The position numbers and the translations under genes are program-made. Below are positions 12,671 to 24,000 of a DNA stretch of 64,000 nt, piece after piece (within the stretch, counting starts at the first letter, position 1; every line of letters starts with the position of its first letter). The notes under the pieces were generated by a model. It had not been told where the DNA came from. It saw only the letters and a list, made by a program, of their open reading frames with translations, and searched no databases. The stretch is from the NCBI GenBank assembly GCA_028023455.1, contig JAQFVV010006337.1:1353001-1417000 (forward strand), read 5' to 3'. The DNA is from Epiperipatus broadwayi. Lineage: Eukaryota; Onychophora; Udeonychophora; Euonychophora; Peripatidae.

Positions 12671-15239
12671 GACAATAGCTAAAAATGATAGTGAAAGTTC
12701 AAAGATATCATTCACATATAGAGCATTAGAATTGCTAATGAATCACAAATATCAAACTCTTTTCTAACATGCACATCATCAAAGTCTTTCTTAGCTTTGT
12801 ACAATGAGAATGAAACATTTTCACACTTTAATTTTTTTTTTTTTTTAGAAAAGCTCAATTAATTTCTACTACTGATAAATATTACAAAATGTTTTTATTG
12901 CTTGCATATAACGCATGTAACTTAAACAAATGGATTAAAAAAAACTCTTATACATTATGTTATGACGTATATATATACATAGGCGCACATATGGAAATAC
13001 ATATGAATAAACAAATTCCCAAGCGAGACTATCAAAACTGTTATGATTATTAAACCAACTGTATAATTTTTGTAATTAAATAGTAGCTTTATTACTATAC
13101 AAAATTTCTCATTTGATATATATATACTAGTTAAATATTCATTTTTAATTCACAAATTTACAATAAAATGCATATTTATTTTAATCTTGTTTATTTTATT
13201 AGCTTTTTAAAAATCTGCTACTTTTCTAAATATTTTTTAAACATTTGTTTTGATATCAGGTCAAATGCTAAGAAAAATGAGATTGGTCAAAGTAAGGTCA
13301 GCTGTTCTTGTGCACCTTATTCAGGATCTGTCTTCTGGTGTTTGACCTGTTGTCTGTCATTAATGATGCTTGTCTTTCTTAGTCGACTTAAACTAATTAT
13401 CAGATCAGCTTTATTAAGAGCATTACACGCAAACACTGAACTGTCTACTTTTAGAAAAATCAAGTGAGTTGGGAAGATCTGACCCAAAACTCTACCAATC
13501 CACAGCTACTTGACAATTCCCCAGCAACATCTCTCAATTAAGTGGCAAATGTTCGGGAGATGGGTATCAGATCTTCTAAAGTATGCTAGAAAAGATCAAA
13601 CGGTAAATAAGGCCTTGACTTATATTTGTCACGATTGTGATTTTTAAAAAATTCAATCACTATTCAAAATTATTGATGTGGTTAAATAAAAGATGATTTT
13701 AACAAATAAATTACTATCTTTATGAAATTTTAAATAACTTTATGAAATTTTAAATAAAAAAAAAAATCATGTACAAATTATTGAAACATTTAATAATAAA
13801 TAATTTTGCTATATATTGTACATTTATTTATTTATATTACACTTTTGTCATGATTTGTAATCATGACGTAATTATAAAACTGACAATGGCGGTATTTGTA
13901 TATAAAGAAAGGAAAGATAAAAAGAAACTGGAAAAAAAAAAAAGTTTCTGCCAGAATGCAGATTTGCACAAATCTAAACTTGACAATCAAAACATATATA
14001 AAATAAATAAAAGCATATTATTCTTAACATAAAAAGAGAAATTAAAAAGAAGTGAGGGGTAAGGATAAATGTTTTTAATTTTGAGAAATAATAAAATTAT
14101 AAAAAGTTAAAGAAACTAAAAATTGAATTGAAAAAAGAATACACACGATGTGATTATTTATTTCTCTAACTTTTATGTAAAGCAAAAACCTATAACAAAA
14201 ATCATTTATGTAGTGTAGTGTTCTGTCAAGTTTTTTAATTATTTAATCCCATTCCATGAAATTTTTGAAGTTTCTACACAATGCATAACTTACACTTATT
14301 AAAAATGATTCTAGAAAAGTAGCTGATCTTAATAAATGTCTACGTCATGAATAAATGGCATATACATATATAGTTGTTATATACAGAAGTAGTATGCTTC
14401 AAGCATAAGTAGATATCATGTTAAGCAACAATAGCAGCAGCAACAGCAACAATAGTAGTAGTAGTGGTAAGAATAGTGGAATAATGACAGTAGTAGTATT
14501 TGTATTAGAGTTTAATTTTAGTTAGCTTTACTTTTAAGAAACATTTCTTATTTTAATAATAATAAAATTAATTATTAATCAGATGAATTTTTATTAGAGG
14601 GCATTTAAACACATATGAGAAGTCAGAATGACTTAAGGTCAACATGAGTATGATAATAATAAGGGCTTTGAGAACTCCATCAATAGATTTTCATTGATAT
14701 GGATGGCTGAAGAGTTGGAGAGTGGAAAGGATTGAAGTCTCTCCATTAAAGTTTGAAGATTTGCTATCTTAATATAAACTGAGCACTGACTATATGTGTA
14801 GGAGATAATAATCCGGATCAATGTGATGAGTGCTGGTTCAGCATGAAATATGTATATTGGAGATCATTTATCTTTTTCACATGTATGTGATTATATGTAT
14901 CAGTTGTACAAAATAGAGTGGATGATTGAAGGGAGCTTTAACATCTGTGTTTAAACCCCTCTAATTACATCTAGCTTAAGTATATACACTATACTTGTAT
15001 TCAAATATTAAAGATGAATTTTTATATTTGTGAAACTCAAAATGCTACTTGAAAGCATAGCAACAATGACCGATATTGAAAAAAAAAAAACGAATATTTT
15101 AAATATACTTATAATTTTTCATTTCACCACATATACAAATTACACTTTAATGTCATGAAAAATACATCTGGAAAAAAATAAATGACTCCCAAGAACCATT
15201 TTATGTCAAAGCATGACATGGAATAATTGATTCAATTTC
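12671..15239. other. AT-rich DNA with one less AT-rich patch, no gene recognised
   Basis: The patch at 13255-13610 is visibly richer in G and C than its surroundings and contains a short inverted repeat: GAAGATCTGA at 13473 and a TCAGATCTTC counterpart ending at 13576. An open frame spans 13168-13467, but its sequence matches nothing I know. A trinucleotide-rich stretch (AGC/AAC/AGT repeats) lies at 14425-14470. Confidence 0.45.
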
Positions 15240-15400
15240 CATTAAGCATCACATGATCACTATCTTATACTAGCACGTAATTGTTTATAAAAAAAGCAAA
15301 ACTCTCCATACAGTATTGCCACCCTGTGCCAACCAGAGTAATCAATGAATGCCAGAAGGCTTGTGCATAAAATCCCTACCTAATGCCTACTCATCCAATA

Positions 15401-15442
15401 TCCCCAGACTAGTTTCTGGCTTGTGGCCATCATCAGTGAGGA
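15401..15442 (-). ncRNA. Type I hammerhead ribozyme motif, core intact
   Basis: On the minus strand the order is: stem I 5' strand TCCTCA (15442-15437), core CTGATGA (15436-15430), stem II TGGC/GCCA around loop CACAA (15429-15417), core GAAA (15416-15413), stem III as the palindrome ACTAGT (15413-15408), cleavage base C (15407), and stem I 3' strand TGGGGA (15406-15401). All core bases match the hammerhead consensus. Stem I pairs over 6 bp with one U-G. Stem III is only 3 bp with no loop, so single-molecule folding would be poor; two copies could pair through the palindrome. Such minimal type I hammerheads are known in PLE terminal repeats. Confidence 0.8.
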
Positions 15443-15884
15443 GCTTTGGATCTGAGAGCACTGCACCTAGATTTTAGGATCTAATGCAACCCTCCAGCAC
15501 CCACCTTTTATTTCTACTTAACTACAAAACTATGAGAATGAAATTTGAAAACACAAAAATATTTTCAATCTAAGCTCAATAGCTTATATAGTCATATGGG
15601 TCTGAACTCAGTTCAGCACCCATACATTTTGGTGTCTTTGGTTCTTTAACAACCATAGCCACCACTATCCTATTAGGCAGGATTGATGTTAAACCATTAA
15701 GCATCACATGAACACTATCTTATACTAGCACATAATTGTTTATAAACAAAGCAAAACTCTCCATACAGTATTGCCATCCTGTGCCAACCAGAGTAATCAA
15801 TGAATGCCAGAAGGCTTGTGCATAAAATCCCTATCTAATGCCTACTCATCCAATATTCCCAGACTAGTTTCTCAGATCCAAAGC

Positions 15885-15926
15885 TCCTCACTGACAATGG
15901 CCACAAGCCAGAAACTAGTCTGGGGA
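15885..15926 (+). pseudogene. Hammerhead motif with mutated core
   Basis: This is the plus-strand counterpart of the 15401-15442 motif. Stem I strands TCCTCA and TGGGGA, stem II TGGC/GCCA, GAAA and the palindrome ACTAGT are kept. The core CTGATGA reads CTGACAA (15891-15897), changing two core bases that catalysis needs. It is therefore probably inactive. Confidence 0.75.
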
Positions 15927-16005
15927 TATTGGATGAGTAGGCATTAGATAGGGATTTTATGCACAAGCCTTTTGGCATTCATTGATTACTCTGGTTGGCA
16001 CAGGT

Positions 16006-17541
16006 TATGCCTGAGGTGGATGATGCCAAATCTGTGATTGCAGAAATTTTGACAATTAATAATATTAAATTTTGATATAATATTTATAAAATAATTACCT
16101 ATATTTATTTAGGCTATTTATAATGTAATGAATAATAATTGATCATTTTCTTTTCTTTATTAATTCTGTTCCCTACTTAAAACTTCTATATTGTTGCACT
16201 AGAACCGAGATATCTGTATTATCATAAAAAATAAAGCAAGAGTAAATACTCCAATTATATTCAATCTATCACTTTATTTAAAAATTATGATGCTTTCAAA
16301 AATATATCAATAAATAAGATTAAATCACAGTAATAAGCAATAATAATTTATTATTCAAATGGGAGGGGGCTACCAATGAATGATAATAGGTCAAAAATTA
16401 GCATCATTAAAAAAAAAAAATATTGATAAAATATATCAAACAATCATTTATCTGTAATATACAAATCTAGCAAGAAGACTAGCATTATCTTCAGAAATTT
16501 TTTTTTTAAAATGACATGATCTGTGAGGTTTAGAGCACCGTAAAGTGGTAATCCAAATTAAAGTTTGTGGACTGATTCCCAGTTGATGAGAGTAAAAAAA
16601 AAAAAAAATCTCAGTTTAATAAACTGAGTGCAAATGTTATCTCGCTCAGTGGTTGTTCAAGCATCAAAGTATATAATTACTAATCATGCATTTAATTTTA
16701 AATATAATATAATGCAAATATATTTAAAATTGTTGTATTTCACAATTATTATTATGAAATCTAGTCTTTAAATAAATGTTACTTTGAACTTTTAACGTTT
16801 ATGCTCTAAATCTTATTTCAAACTTTTTGCAAATAAAATCCAGCTCATAACCCTTGAATACCTTTTAAATGGCTCACATGTTAGATAGTGAATTAAACAA
16901 ATGCAGAATATATTTTTTTAAACTTTAATAGTTTTAACTTTTAATAAGTATATAATAATTTAATAAATATACAAAATAAATCACTAAAAGAGTCTTGCTC
17001 AATCTTAAAGTATTAAAAACATTATACAAATATTTATTAAAAGTCAGTTATCGTTAACATAAAAATAAATTCAGTTTTTTATAATTAAATAAACTTTAAA
17101 ATTAATATAAAGAACTTAACAAAATCTAAAAAAATAAATTCATACCAGAATAGCATCAATTAATTGTTACAGGCACTTGAATAAATTAGAAATAAATTTG
17201 AGAACAATTTATATTCAACTAAAATAGAAATAATCTTTATCTATATATACAAACAAAACTGAATTGCAGGCTTTTGATAATTTTAATAAATATCTTTCTC
17301 ACATATAGGATTTTTTATATGAGGATGTGTCACAGCGATCATCATCAAATTGTATCTATTATTTGGCTTTACAATAAATTACTTTTTAGAATGATGTTTC
17401 AAAAAAATATGAAACTTTTTTTAAAAAATGTTTTCTTTAATGTGACCATTTTATAAAATTGATAATATCATAGGATAGGGATTTCATGAAAGGTACATCA
17501 CTTGAAGTTAAAAAGATATTTATGCTTAAAAAGTATGATAC
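16006..17541. other. AT-rich DNA, no gene seen
   Basis: AT-rich sequence with A and T runs. Small open frames, such as one at 17274-17456, have random-looking composition. No repeat ends were recognised. Confidence 0.5.
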
Positions 17542-17628
17542 AATACACCTGAGTCTTGTTTTATGCGATAGATAGGTTCCTCAGAAAACACGCGCAAACG
17601 AAATCATGCAAAAATAGACTAACTTACC

Positions 17629-18401
17629 TTAACCCTTTTCCCACCTTTTACGAGGCCTCTCGTCAACAGTTGACGTCACTCTAATTCCGTTATTTTTAAT
17701 GCTAGGATATTCATTTGACAGGTATTGATTAGGTTTTTAAAAGTTCTGTAAGATGGTGCCCTCTTCTGAATTATTTTACAAGTAAAAAATCAATAAACCG
17801 CATTTAAAGCTAAACAAAGAAAGAAGCTTGTCGGTGATTGGCTGTCAGTCGGCTCTCAGTCAAAAAAGACATTCTGATTGGCTGGAAAGAACAAAGAAAC
17901 CGCCTGATCAAAGAAAATAAAGAAAAACGCTGAGATTTTTATTTCGAATGTGATTATAATATAATTAAAATATAATTTGAGAAATTAAAATAATTTTTAA
18001 TACAATATACTAAAAAAACAAAATTATTTTCGAAAAATATTGAAGATTTTAGTAAAAATATTTAAGATTTAGCAAAAAGAAATCTTTACTTTTCCATACG
18101 TAAAATTGAAAAAAAGCATTTACGTCAACATTTTTTTGTTTATACGTTCGCTTTTAAATTTGCCGAAATTGAATATTTTATAATAAATAAATAGCAATTT
18201 ATTTTTGAAAGAACTTTTGTTCACTTTCATAACCTGAAAAATTAGTAATATACTTTTTATAAACATATCTGAGTTGAATTTAATATTATAGACGAATATG
18301 TTTTAACAATAGGCTTTGTCTTCAGTTTGTGAGTTGGCCAATTAAAAGATTTGATTTTTACCTCATACAACCAATAATATAATTAACGGTTTAAAGGTTA
18401 A
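17629..18401. mobile_element. piggyBac-like MITE, copy A, nested in Tigger copy 2
   Basis: The element is bounded by TTAA at 17629-17632 and TTAA at 18398-18401, the hallmark target duplication of piggyBac. Its ends are CCCTTTTCCCACC on the left and, reversed, CCTTTAAACCG on the right. It is an inverted relative of 56664-57468; both contain the block TTCTGTAAGATGGTGCC or its variant followed by a stretch ending ACAAGTAAAAAATCAATAAA (17742-17797 here). There is no transposase, so it is non-autonomous. The related site in Tigger copy 1 (about 1625-1642) lacks the insertion. Confidence 0.75.
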
Positions 18402-18713
18402 AAAAGGGGGTGTGCGGACTGTGATTTTCAAAAATCGCATAAAAGCAAAGCACCAATGTAAAATTACTTTAAAATTTGTGCAAAAAAAAAAATAAGGAAA
18501 TAAAATATGACTAATAAAAAATTTCAAATTTGAAAAAAATTGATACAAGACAAACTTTTTTTTAACTATAATATTTAATTTTATTCAAGATAATATATTT
18601 TTATGCATAATTTACAGTACAGTAATTGACATTTTTTAATACACATTTTAATTATTATCGCTACTTGCAGATAAACAGGTTTGTTTGGAAACTGGTAAAA
18701 AATCAGATTCTTC

Positions 18714-18983
18714 TCAAGAGGAAATACAACTAGCGCCAACTTCACTCTCATGTTGTGTTAGTGGTTTTCTGGTGACAATGTAATTAGTAATTAATCTTTG
18801 AGATGATGATTTTATTAATTGTTTATGAAGCTCGCGATATCCAGACATACAATCATTTAGCTCTCGTTGGAATTTAAGAGCACGTTCGTGATTAGTGTCG
18901 TTAATAAGAAAATAATTTGCCAACCAATTAGAAAGTTGAAGACCTTCTCGAATCATTTTTGCAGTGAAAGGAAAAGGTTCCAC
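18714..18983 (-). pseudogene. Tigger/pogo-like transposase, C-terminal fragment
   Basis: The 89-residue frame contains GLQLSNWLANYFLIND, then ERALKFQRELNDC, and near its end RLITNYIVTRK. The last string resembles the RITDYF-type tail common at the end of pogo/Tigger transposases. The frame sits just upstream of the 3' region that it shares with Tigger copy 1, as expected for a transposase end. The DDE catalytic residues are not present. The assignment rests on position inside a Tigger-like element and on the tail pattern; a profile search would settle it. Confidence 0.55.
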
Positions 18984-19464
18984 TTTTGTTTCATTATCTT
19001 TTTCTACACTGCTGGGAAAAATTTAATTAAAACTAACAACTAAAAATTAAATTCTTATTTTTGTCTTTAATTTTTTAATTTTCAATTCCATTTAAAAATC
19101 AAATTTCACATCACATTAATTTCAAGTTGCCGTAAGTAATTTTTAAATTGTTAATTACAATTAAAAATCAGATTTTCATTTTTAATTGTCAAATTTAATT
19201 GTGCCCACTGCTATTACTCACCTTTTAAAAATAAACTTGTGGACACTAAATGATTAATAATTGATTATGTTCTTTTTTAAAAAGCAAAAACAGAATGTGA
19301 TTTAAAATGCAAAATTAACACGCACAATGTTTGAACAAATTTACATTATAATCTTGTAAAATTTAATGTGTGTATACATAAAATGTGGAAATCATGATTT
19401 TAATTTCATTACTGCATAAAATCTTACTATTATAAAGCACTGAAAATATTGAAATTACTAAGAT

Positions 19465-19555
19465 GAAAGTCGAATTCCAATAATGTGCTATTACTTTCAA
19501 TATAATGCAAAATTTCTTATTTAAAGTAATAGTGCATTATCGGAGTTCAACTTCC
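19465..19555. repeat. Short hairpin element with pogo-like termini
   Basis: Two arms of about 33 bp, GTCGAATTCCAATAATGTGC at the left and its diverged reverse complement (read from the right: GTTGAACTCCGATAATGCAC), flank about 25 bp. The end sequence resembles pogo-type terminal repeats that begin with a GTTGAACCCCGAT-like string. It may be a very small MITE next to Tigger copy 2. Confidence 0.5.
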
Positions 19556-20849
19556 GGTGAAACATGAATCACGTAACTTCAAGATTGTGTTAAATAAGTC
19601 TGAGTAAAAAGAGACCAAGGTGTATAGAATTTATTCATTATATAGTATTCAATAATTCTGCTTTGATATACGATTACAGTAGTTATCTAATTGTCATACA
19701 ACATTCTTGCAAGACAGTTTGTGATTTGATTTATGACATATTCAAAATAAAAGACTTTCATTATCAATGGTTACAAAAGCAAAAGAATACAAATTTCATT
19801 GAGTACATTAAATAACCAAAAACATACTTACAATATAAATATCAAAGGCCATAAAAATAAATTTTAAAATGTGTACAGTAGCTAAAATATAATCATGCAA
19901 TTAATTCTGAATTAATTTTTTTGTAAAATATTACTTTCACCCAAATCAAAAATGCAGTCTTTATATTTCTAAATTATTTCAGGTTTAAAAATAGAAAATA
20001 ATAATTTTGTACATTATGCCATTATTAATTCACTTTATTTAATTAAATTTTAATAAGCATAAATTAAAAAATATCATTTATTTGCTAAATTTTAAATCAA
20101 TAATCTTATAATTTACTTCTGACAAATTCAAGATAATAATGGCTTTATTTTAAATGCAAAAAAAATACAGGATTGGCAAAAAAAGATTTAATCATTTATA
20201 TTATTAAAATTATAGTAATCAACTGTACATTATTTTTTCTATTTTAATTTTTATTTAAATGTGCATGCATTTATGCAAAATAAATAAATTTGCAAACTAT
20301 AGCTTTTAAAAAAAATTAACAGCACTGCAAAAAAAAAAAAAATCAGTCCTATTGGTTAAATAATTACAAAAATAAAAACCAATAAGTAGAACATATATAA
20401 AATGCACCAAACATAAAATTTTAAATATACATTGTATTAAATTTTTTTTTTTTCTACATTCCATTTTGGTTTAAAGAATCTTGATTTGATTTAGGGAATA
20501 TCATTCTTGGACTAGTTAAGAGTCAAAATAGTGGAAAATAAATTTAAAAAATATTATTTTTAAAAAAAATTACATGTGCTGAAATGTTTTATACAGTATA
20601 TTTATCTAAAGTTTAGTACCTTTATTTTTATTAAAAATATGCATAGTAAAATATTAATTAATTATCACATTTTTTCAATTTTAAGCTTTTTTTAAAAGAG
20701 ATTTTATACATTTTGAATTTAGAATAATGAATAAATTATTTGCCATATAAAATTATTATTATTTTTTCAATAAAGCAAGTCATTATAAGCTTGTATTTAC
20801 AAAAATGTAATACAAAGAGCATACCAATAGCTCAAACAAGCTCTTAATT
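19556..20849. other. AT-rich DNA, no gene seen
   Basis: Very AT-rich sequence with many A and T runs. No useful open frame or repeat end is visible. Confidence 0.55.
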
Positions 20850-21040
20850 GATAAGTGTGGTAAGAGAAAATATTTAAAATCTCTATCTGAAATACTTTTA
20901 TCCCCAGACCAATTGGTTTCCAGCTTGTGGCTCACCTCAGTGAGGAGCTACATTATTCAGACACTAGTGATAAATGTGGTAAGAGAAAATATTTAAAATC
21001 TCTATCTGAAATACTCTTATCCCCAGACCAATTACTTATG
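20850..21040 (-). mobile_element. PLE terminal repeat, tandem partial copy
   Basis: A block of about 60 bp (20855-20913) recurs at 20976-21034 with few differences; it contains GTGGTAAGAGAAAATATTTA and ends at CCCCAGACCAATT. The first unit runs into a degenerate hammerhead motif on the minus strand. The tandem arrangement with a hammerhead fits a PLE pLTR. Confidence 0.65.
20901..20946 (-). pseudogene. Hammerhead motif with a 2-nt core insertion
   Basis: On the minus strand stem I TCCTCA and TGGGGA, a stem II with loop CACAA, GAAA and a long stem III palindrome ACCAATTGGT (20917-20908) can be placed. The core reads CTGAGGTGA instead of CTGATGA, a two-base insertion that should abolish cleavage. 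The palindrome differs from those at 15408 and 28180, yet is still self-complementary. Confidence 0.65.
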
Positions 21041-24000
21041 CAAAATTTTTGATTTATGAGATTTTTAAAAAATGAATTAAACATGCTGTCTTGTACAAAC
21101 ATGTATTTACAAATATATATACAATGAAAATACAATTAAAAATGGGAATATAAAAAAGAAATTTCATTAGATATATAGTAATCATTATTAGTTATATGCA
21201 AATAAAAGGATTCATGCATTATTTCTAACTAACACTTCTTACTTTCCATTTGAAATACTCGTTATTCTTTCTTTAATATCATTCTTTTTTTTATGTTTCT
21301 TCATAATTTTTTTATCTCTTAGACCACATTCAATACACTTCTTCTTTTATATTTTCTTCATTTCTTTTTACAATATTTCTATATGTCTCATTTTCCCAAT
21401 TATTTTATCCATTGTCTCTACACCTCTAAAGCAACAAATTTACTTCCCCCTTTTTCTGTTCATTCAATTTTTTGCATCACATAAAACCCCTAATAAGTTT
21501 TTTTCAGTAAGATACATGCTAAAATATTCATTAACAAATACTCATAAATGATTATGATTATTTTAAATCCAAGTTTATTATAGATTGCATTTCAAAGATC
21601 TGGCAAATTATCTTCAGAGAAAGCAAAAAGTAGCACAATTATCAACACATTGTAAATTCAAAAGCAAAAAGATGAAACTCTCATTTTTGATTTAAATTAA
21701 TTCTAAATAAAAATTTCATTATCAAAACTATATGGCACCTCTATTCTTGTTTCACAAAATTGCCTATAAATTAGCACAAATATTTCTGTAATTAAATGAA
21801 AACCAAAAATGGAGTTAATGAAAATCTCTATCAAAAATCGATTTTTACTTCAGATATTTTAGATACTCTGCCACCAAAACAACTGTAGTTACATCATATC
21901 AAGAAATTCTCATAGTCAGCAAATCATTTTGAAATATAGTTACATACTCTTTTGACCAAATGATACAAATACATTAACTAAGCTGATAAAAAAGAATATA
22001 TAAATATTTCTTTGCCTGTAATATTTTTCTGGATTTTACTAAAACCAAAAATCATTTTTGCAATGTGTGATACCACAATCCACATTCTATCCATTACATA
22101 TTTATGACTAGATGAAATTAATTCAACAAAATCCTCTGAAATAATAATGATATTCCATGGCAATTAATAAACACTCTTCTATTCCTTATATAAATTGGAA
22201 TATTAGAAACATATTTAAAAAGGTGGTAGAGTTTCATAGATCCACTTCAAGCATCCCAAAAACAAGTTTTGAAATCAACATAATATCAATATATTTAAAA
22301 TCTCTAAAAATAGCAATCATAATTATTAATGAAATAACAGGAGTAAATGTATGGCCACTAAAGACTAAAAAAATGTGACAATTGCTTTCATTTCATTATT
22401 GTAGAAAATGGGATAGAATGATTCAGACGTTTCTTTTTATTTTTGATATTTATTGATACATTTTTTTTAAAAAAATGATAGATATAAATTAAAAACCACA
22501 ATTGTCAAAAAGTGGAAAGAGTTATTTAGAAACAGAATACTATTTTTGGATTCCAATTCTTGTTATTTATGACTTGATTTTCTGTAATGAGTTTCAGTTC
22601 TAAAGTAAATTCCAGCAGAGCATGCTCCTCAAGTTGTTTACAAAATTAGATGCAGTACCCATCTTGTAGTTCTGTGTATTATGAGGAATCCCAGGCAAAT
22701 AGATGTAAGAGGATCCACAGCATTTGTACTTATATAATAGAACAAAACAGAATAATGAATATAAATTGACTTTCCTCAATCCAAGCTCTCTATGAGTCAT
22801 ACTTTTAGTCCCACTAATATGAGGATGATTTGTGCCACAGAGATTTAAAAAAAAATATAAAAAAACAGGCAATTGCAAAGGTTTCAAATGCAATCAAAAG
22901 AAAGGATTCATGTCTTCTATTGTCAAGAAAAAAGGAATATTTAAATGCTGCATATTAAACCTCATTTACATAATAAATTAAGTTTATATATAGCCATAAT
23001 TTTCAACTGCTACATTAATATAGCACTATGATTCTGCCAGAGGTCTGCCAAAAGTATTATAAAGGTCTCGAATTTCAACATTTAACTTTTTGTAATACTC
23101 GATTGTAATACTTATTACAACGAGTTTATAAGAATTACATTAATTAAAGAAAAAAAATTAAATATTTAGATTAACTAACTTAATTTTCATATTAGTGTAA
23201 AACATAATTTGATTACAGACTTGAAACAAAGCTTTACATTAATAGTTAAAATTGATCAAAGGTAAAAGAATTTTATTGTTTTAGAAATCATTTGTATAAA
23301 AAGATATATATTAACTACTAATATGATGATTAAAATTAAAACTATGGTAATAACTTATAAAAATTTATCTGTGCTTCTGATGCTAGTCATAATAATTGCA
23401 CTGTCACTACTGTTCCATTATTATATGCAATAAATAAATCTCTAACATCTATTTTTATTGCAATAGAAATAAAAATATTTGGGATACTTTATTGAACTTT
23501 TAATTTATTAATAATTAACAATTTACAATTGATATATAATTGTAAGAATAATAATAATAAAAAAAAAACAATTTCTTGAAAAGTATATATGATATGCCAA
23601 ATTTTTATATCATAAAAATATATAGTGAAACAGGATATGAAAAAAAAAATTTTTTTTTCTTTTTTAAAATCACCCGAAACATTTGGTAAAAATATTAAAA
23701 TAATAAAAACATATAATATGTCCAAATATCTAAGAATGTTAGAAAAAAGACAATGAAAAATTTATTGGAAGAAAAGAATGATTGCTTGAAAAAAAGAGCA
23801 GTAAATTACTAAACAAAAATGAGATTCAACACGTTAATGAATATAAAGACTGTAATAAACAAAAATGAGATTCAACACGTTAATGAATATAAAGACTGTA
23901 AAAGAGTTACTATGAAACAGAATGATATACTAATGTTTCTTGTGGCTTACTGCCAACTCATAAATGAGGCAACAAAACGATATCTACATCTATGCCTATC

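Larger units (their letters stand above)
15240..16005. mobile_element. PLE terminal-repeat cluster, tandem and inverted
   Basis: A block of about 190 bp (15250-15440) is repeated in direct orientation at 15700-15870 and in inverted orientation at 15880-16003. Shared strings include TGTGCCAACCAGAGTAATCA and CATTGATTACTCTGGTTGGC in the inverted copy. The junction of the direct and inverted copies near 15870-15885 is a head-to-head fusion. Each full unit contains a hammerhead ribozyme motif. Tandem and inverted partial copies (pLTRs) with type I hammerheads are typical of Penelope-like elements. No RT or endonuclease coding is left here. Confidence 0.7.
17542..19435 (-). mobile_element. Tigger/pogo-like DNA transposon, copy 2, carrying a nested MITE
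   Basis: This is the inverted relative of 712-1727. Its left end (17545 onward) reads ACACCTGAGTCTTGTTTTAT, then TAGATAGGTTCCTCAGAAAA, matching the terminal block of copy 1 on the opposite strand. The gene runs on the minus strand. The 5' side (19020-19410) corresponds to 720-1105 of copy 1, and the 3' side (18400-18660) corresponds to 1340-1628. Here the N-terminal and central transposase are deleted, with a junction near 19010, while the C-terminus remains at 18714-18983. A TTAA-flanked piggyBac-like MITE sits at 17629-18401. The right terminus is decayed near 19425. Confidence 0.75.

Noticed and set aside
13168-13467. Open frame as a membrane protein gene
   Set aside because: The N-terminal half is F/Y/I-rich translation of AT-rich DNA. 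There is no homology, signal or exon structure that I can support.
14639-14821. 60-codon minus-strand frame
   Set aside because: Moderately protein-like composition but no motif, no second copy and no exon context.
22600-22893. 97-codon minus-strand frame as a gene
   Set aside because: Less AT-rich than its surroundings but unrecognised, and with no repeat partner or splice sites. Mentioned only within the spacer entry.
23811-23902. CRISPR-like array
   Set aside because: Only two adjacent copies with no spacers; simple tandem duplication in a eukaryotic genome.
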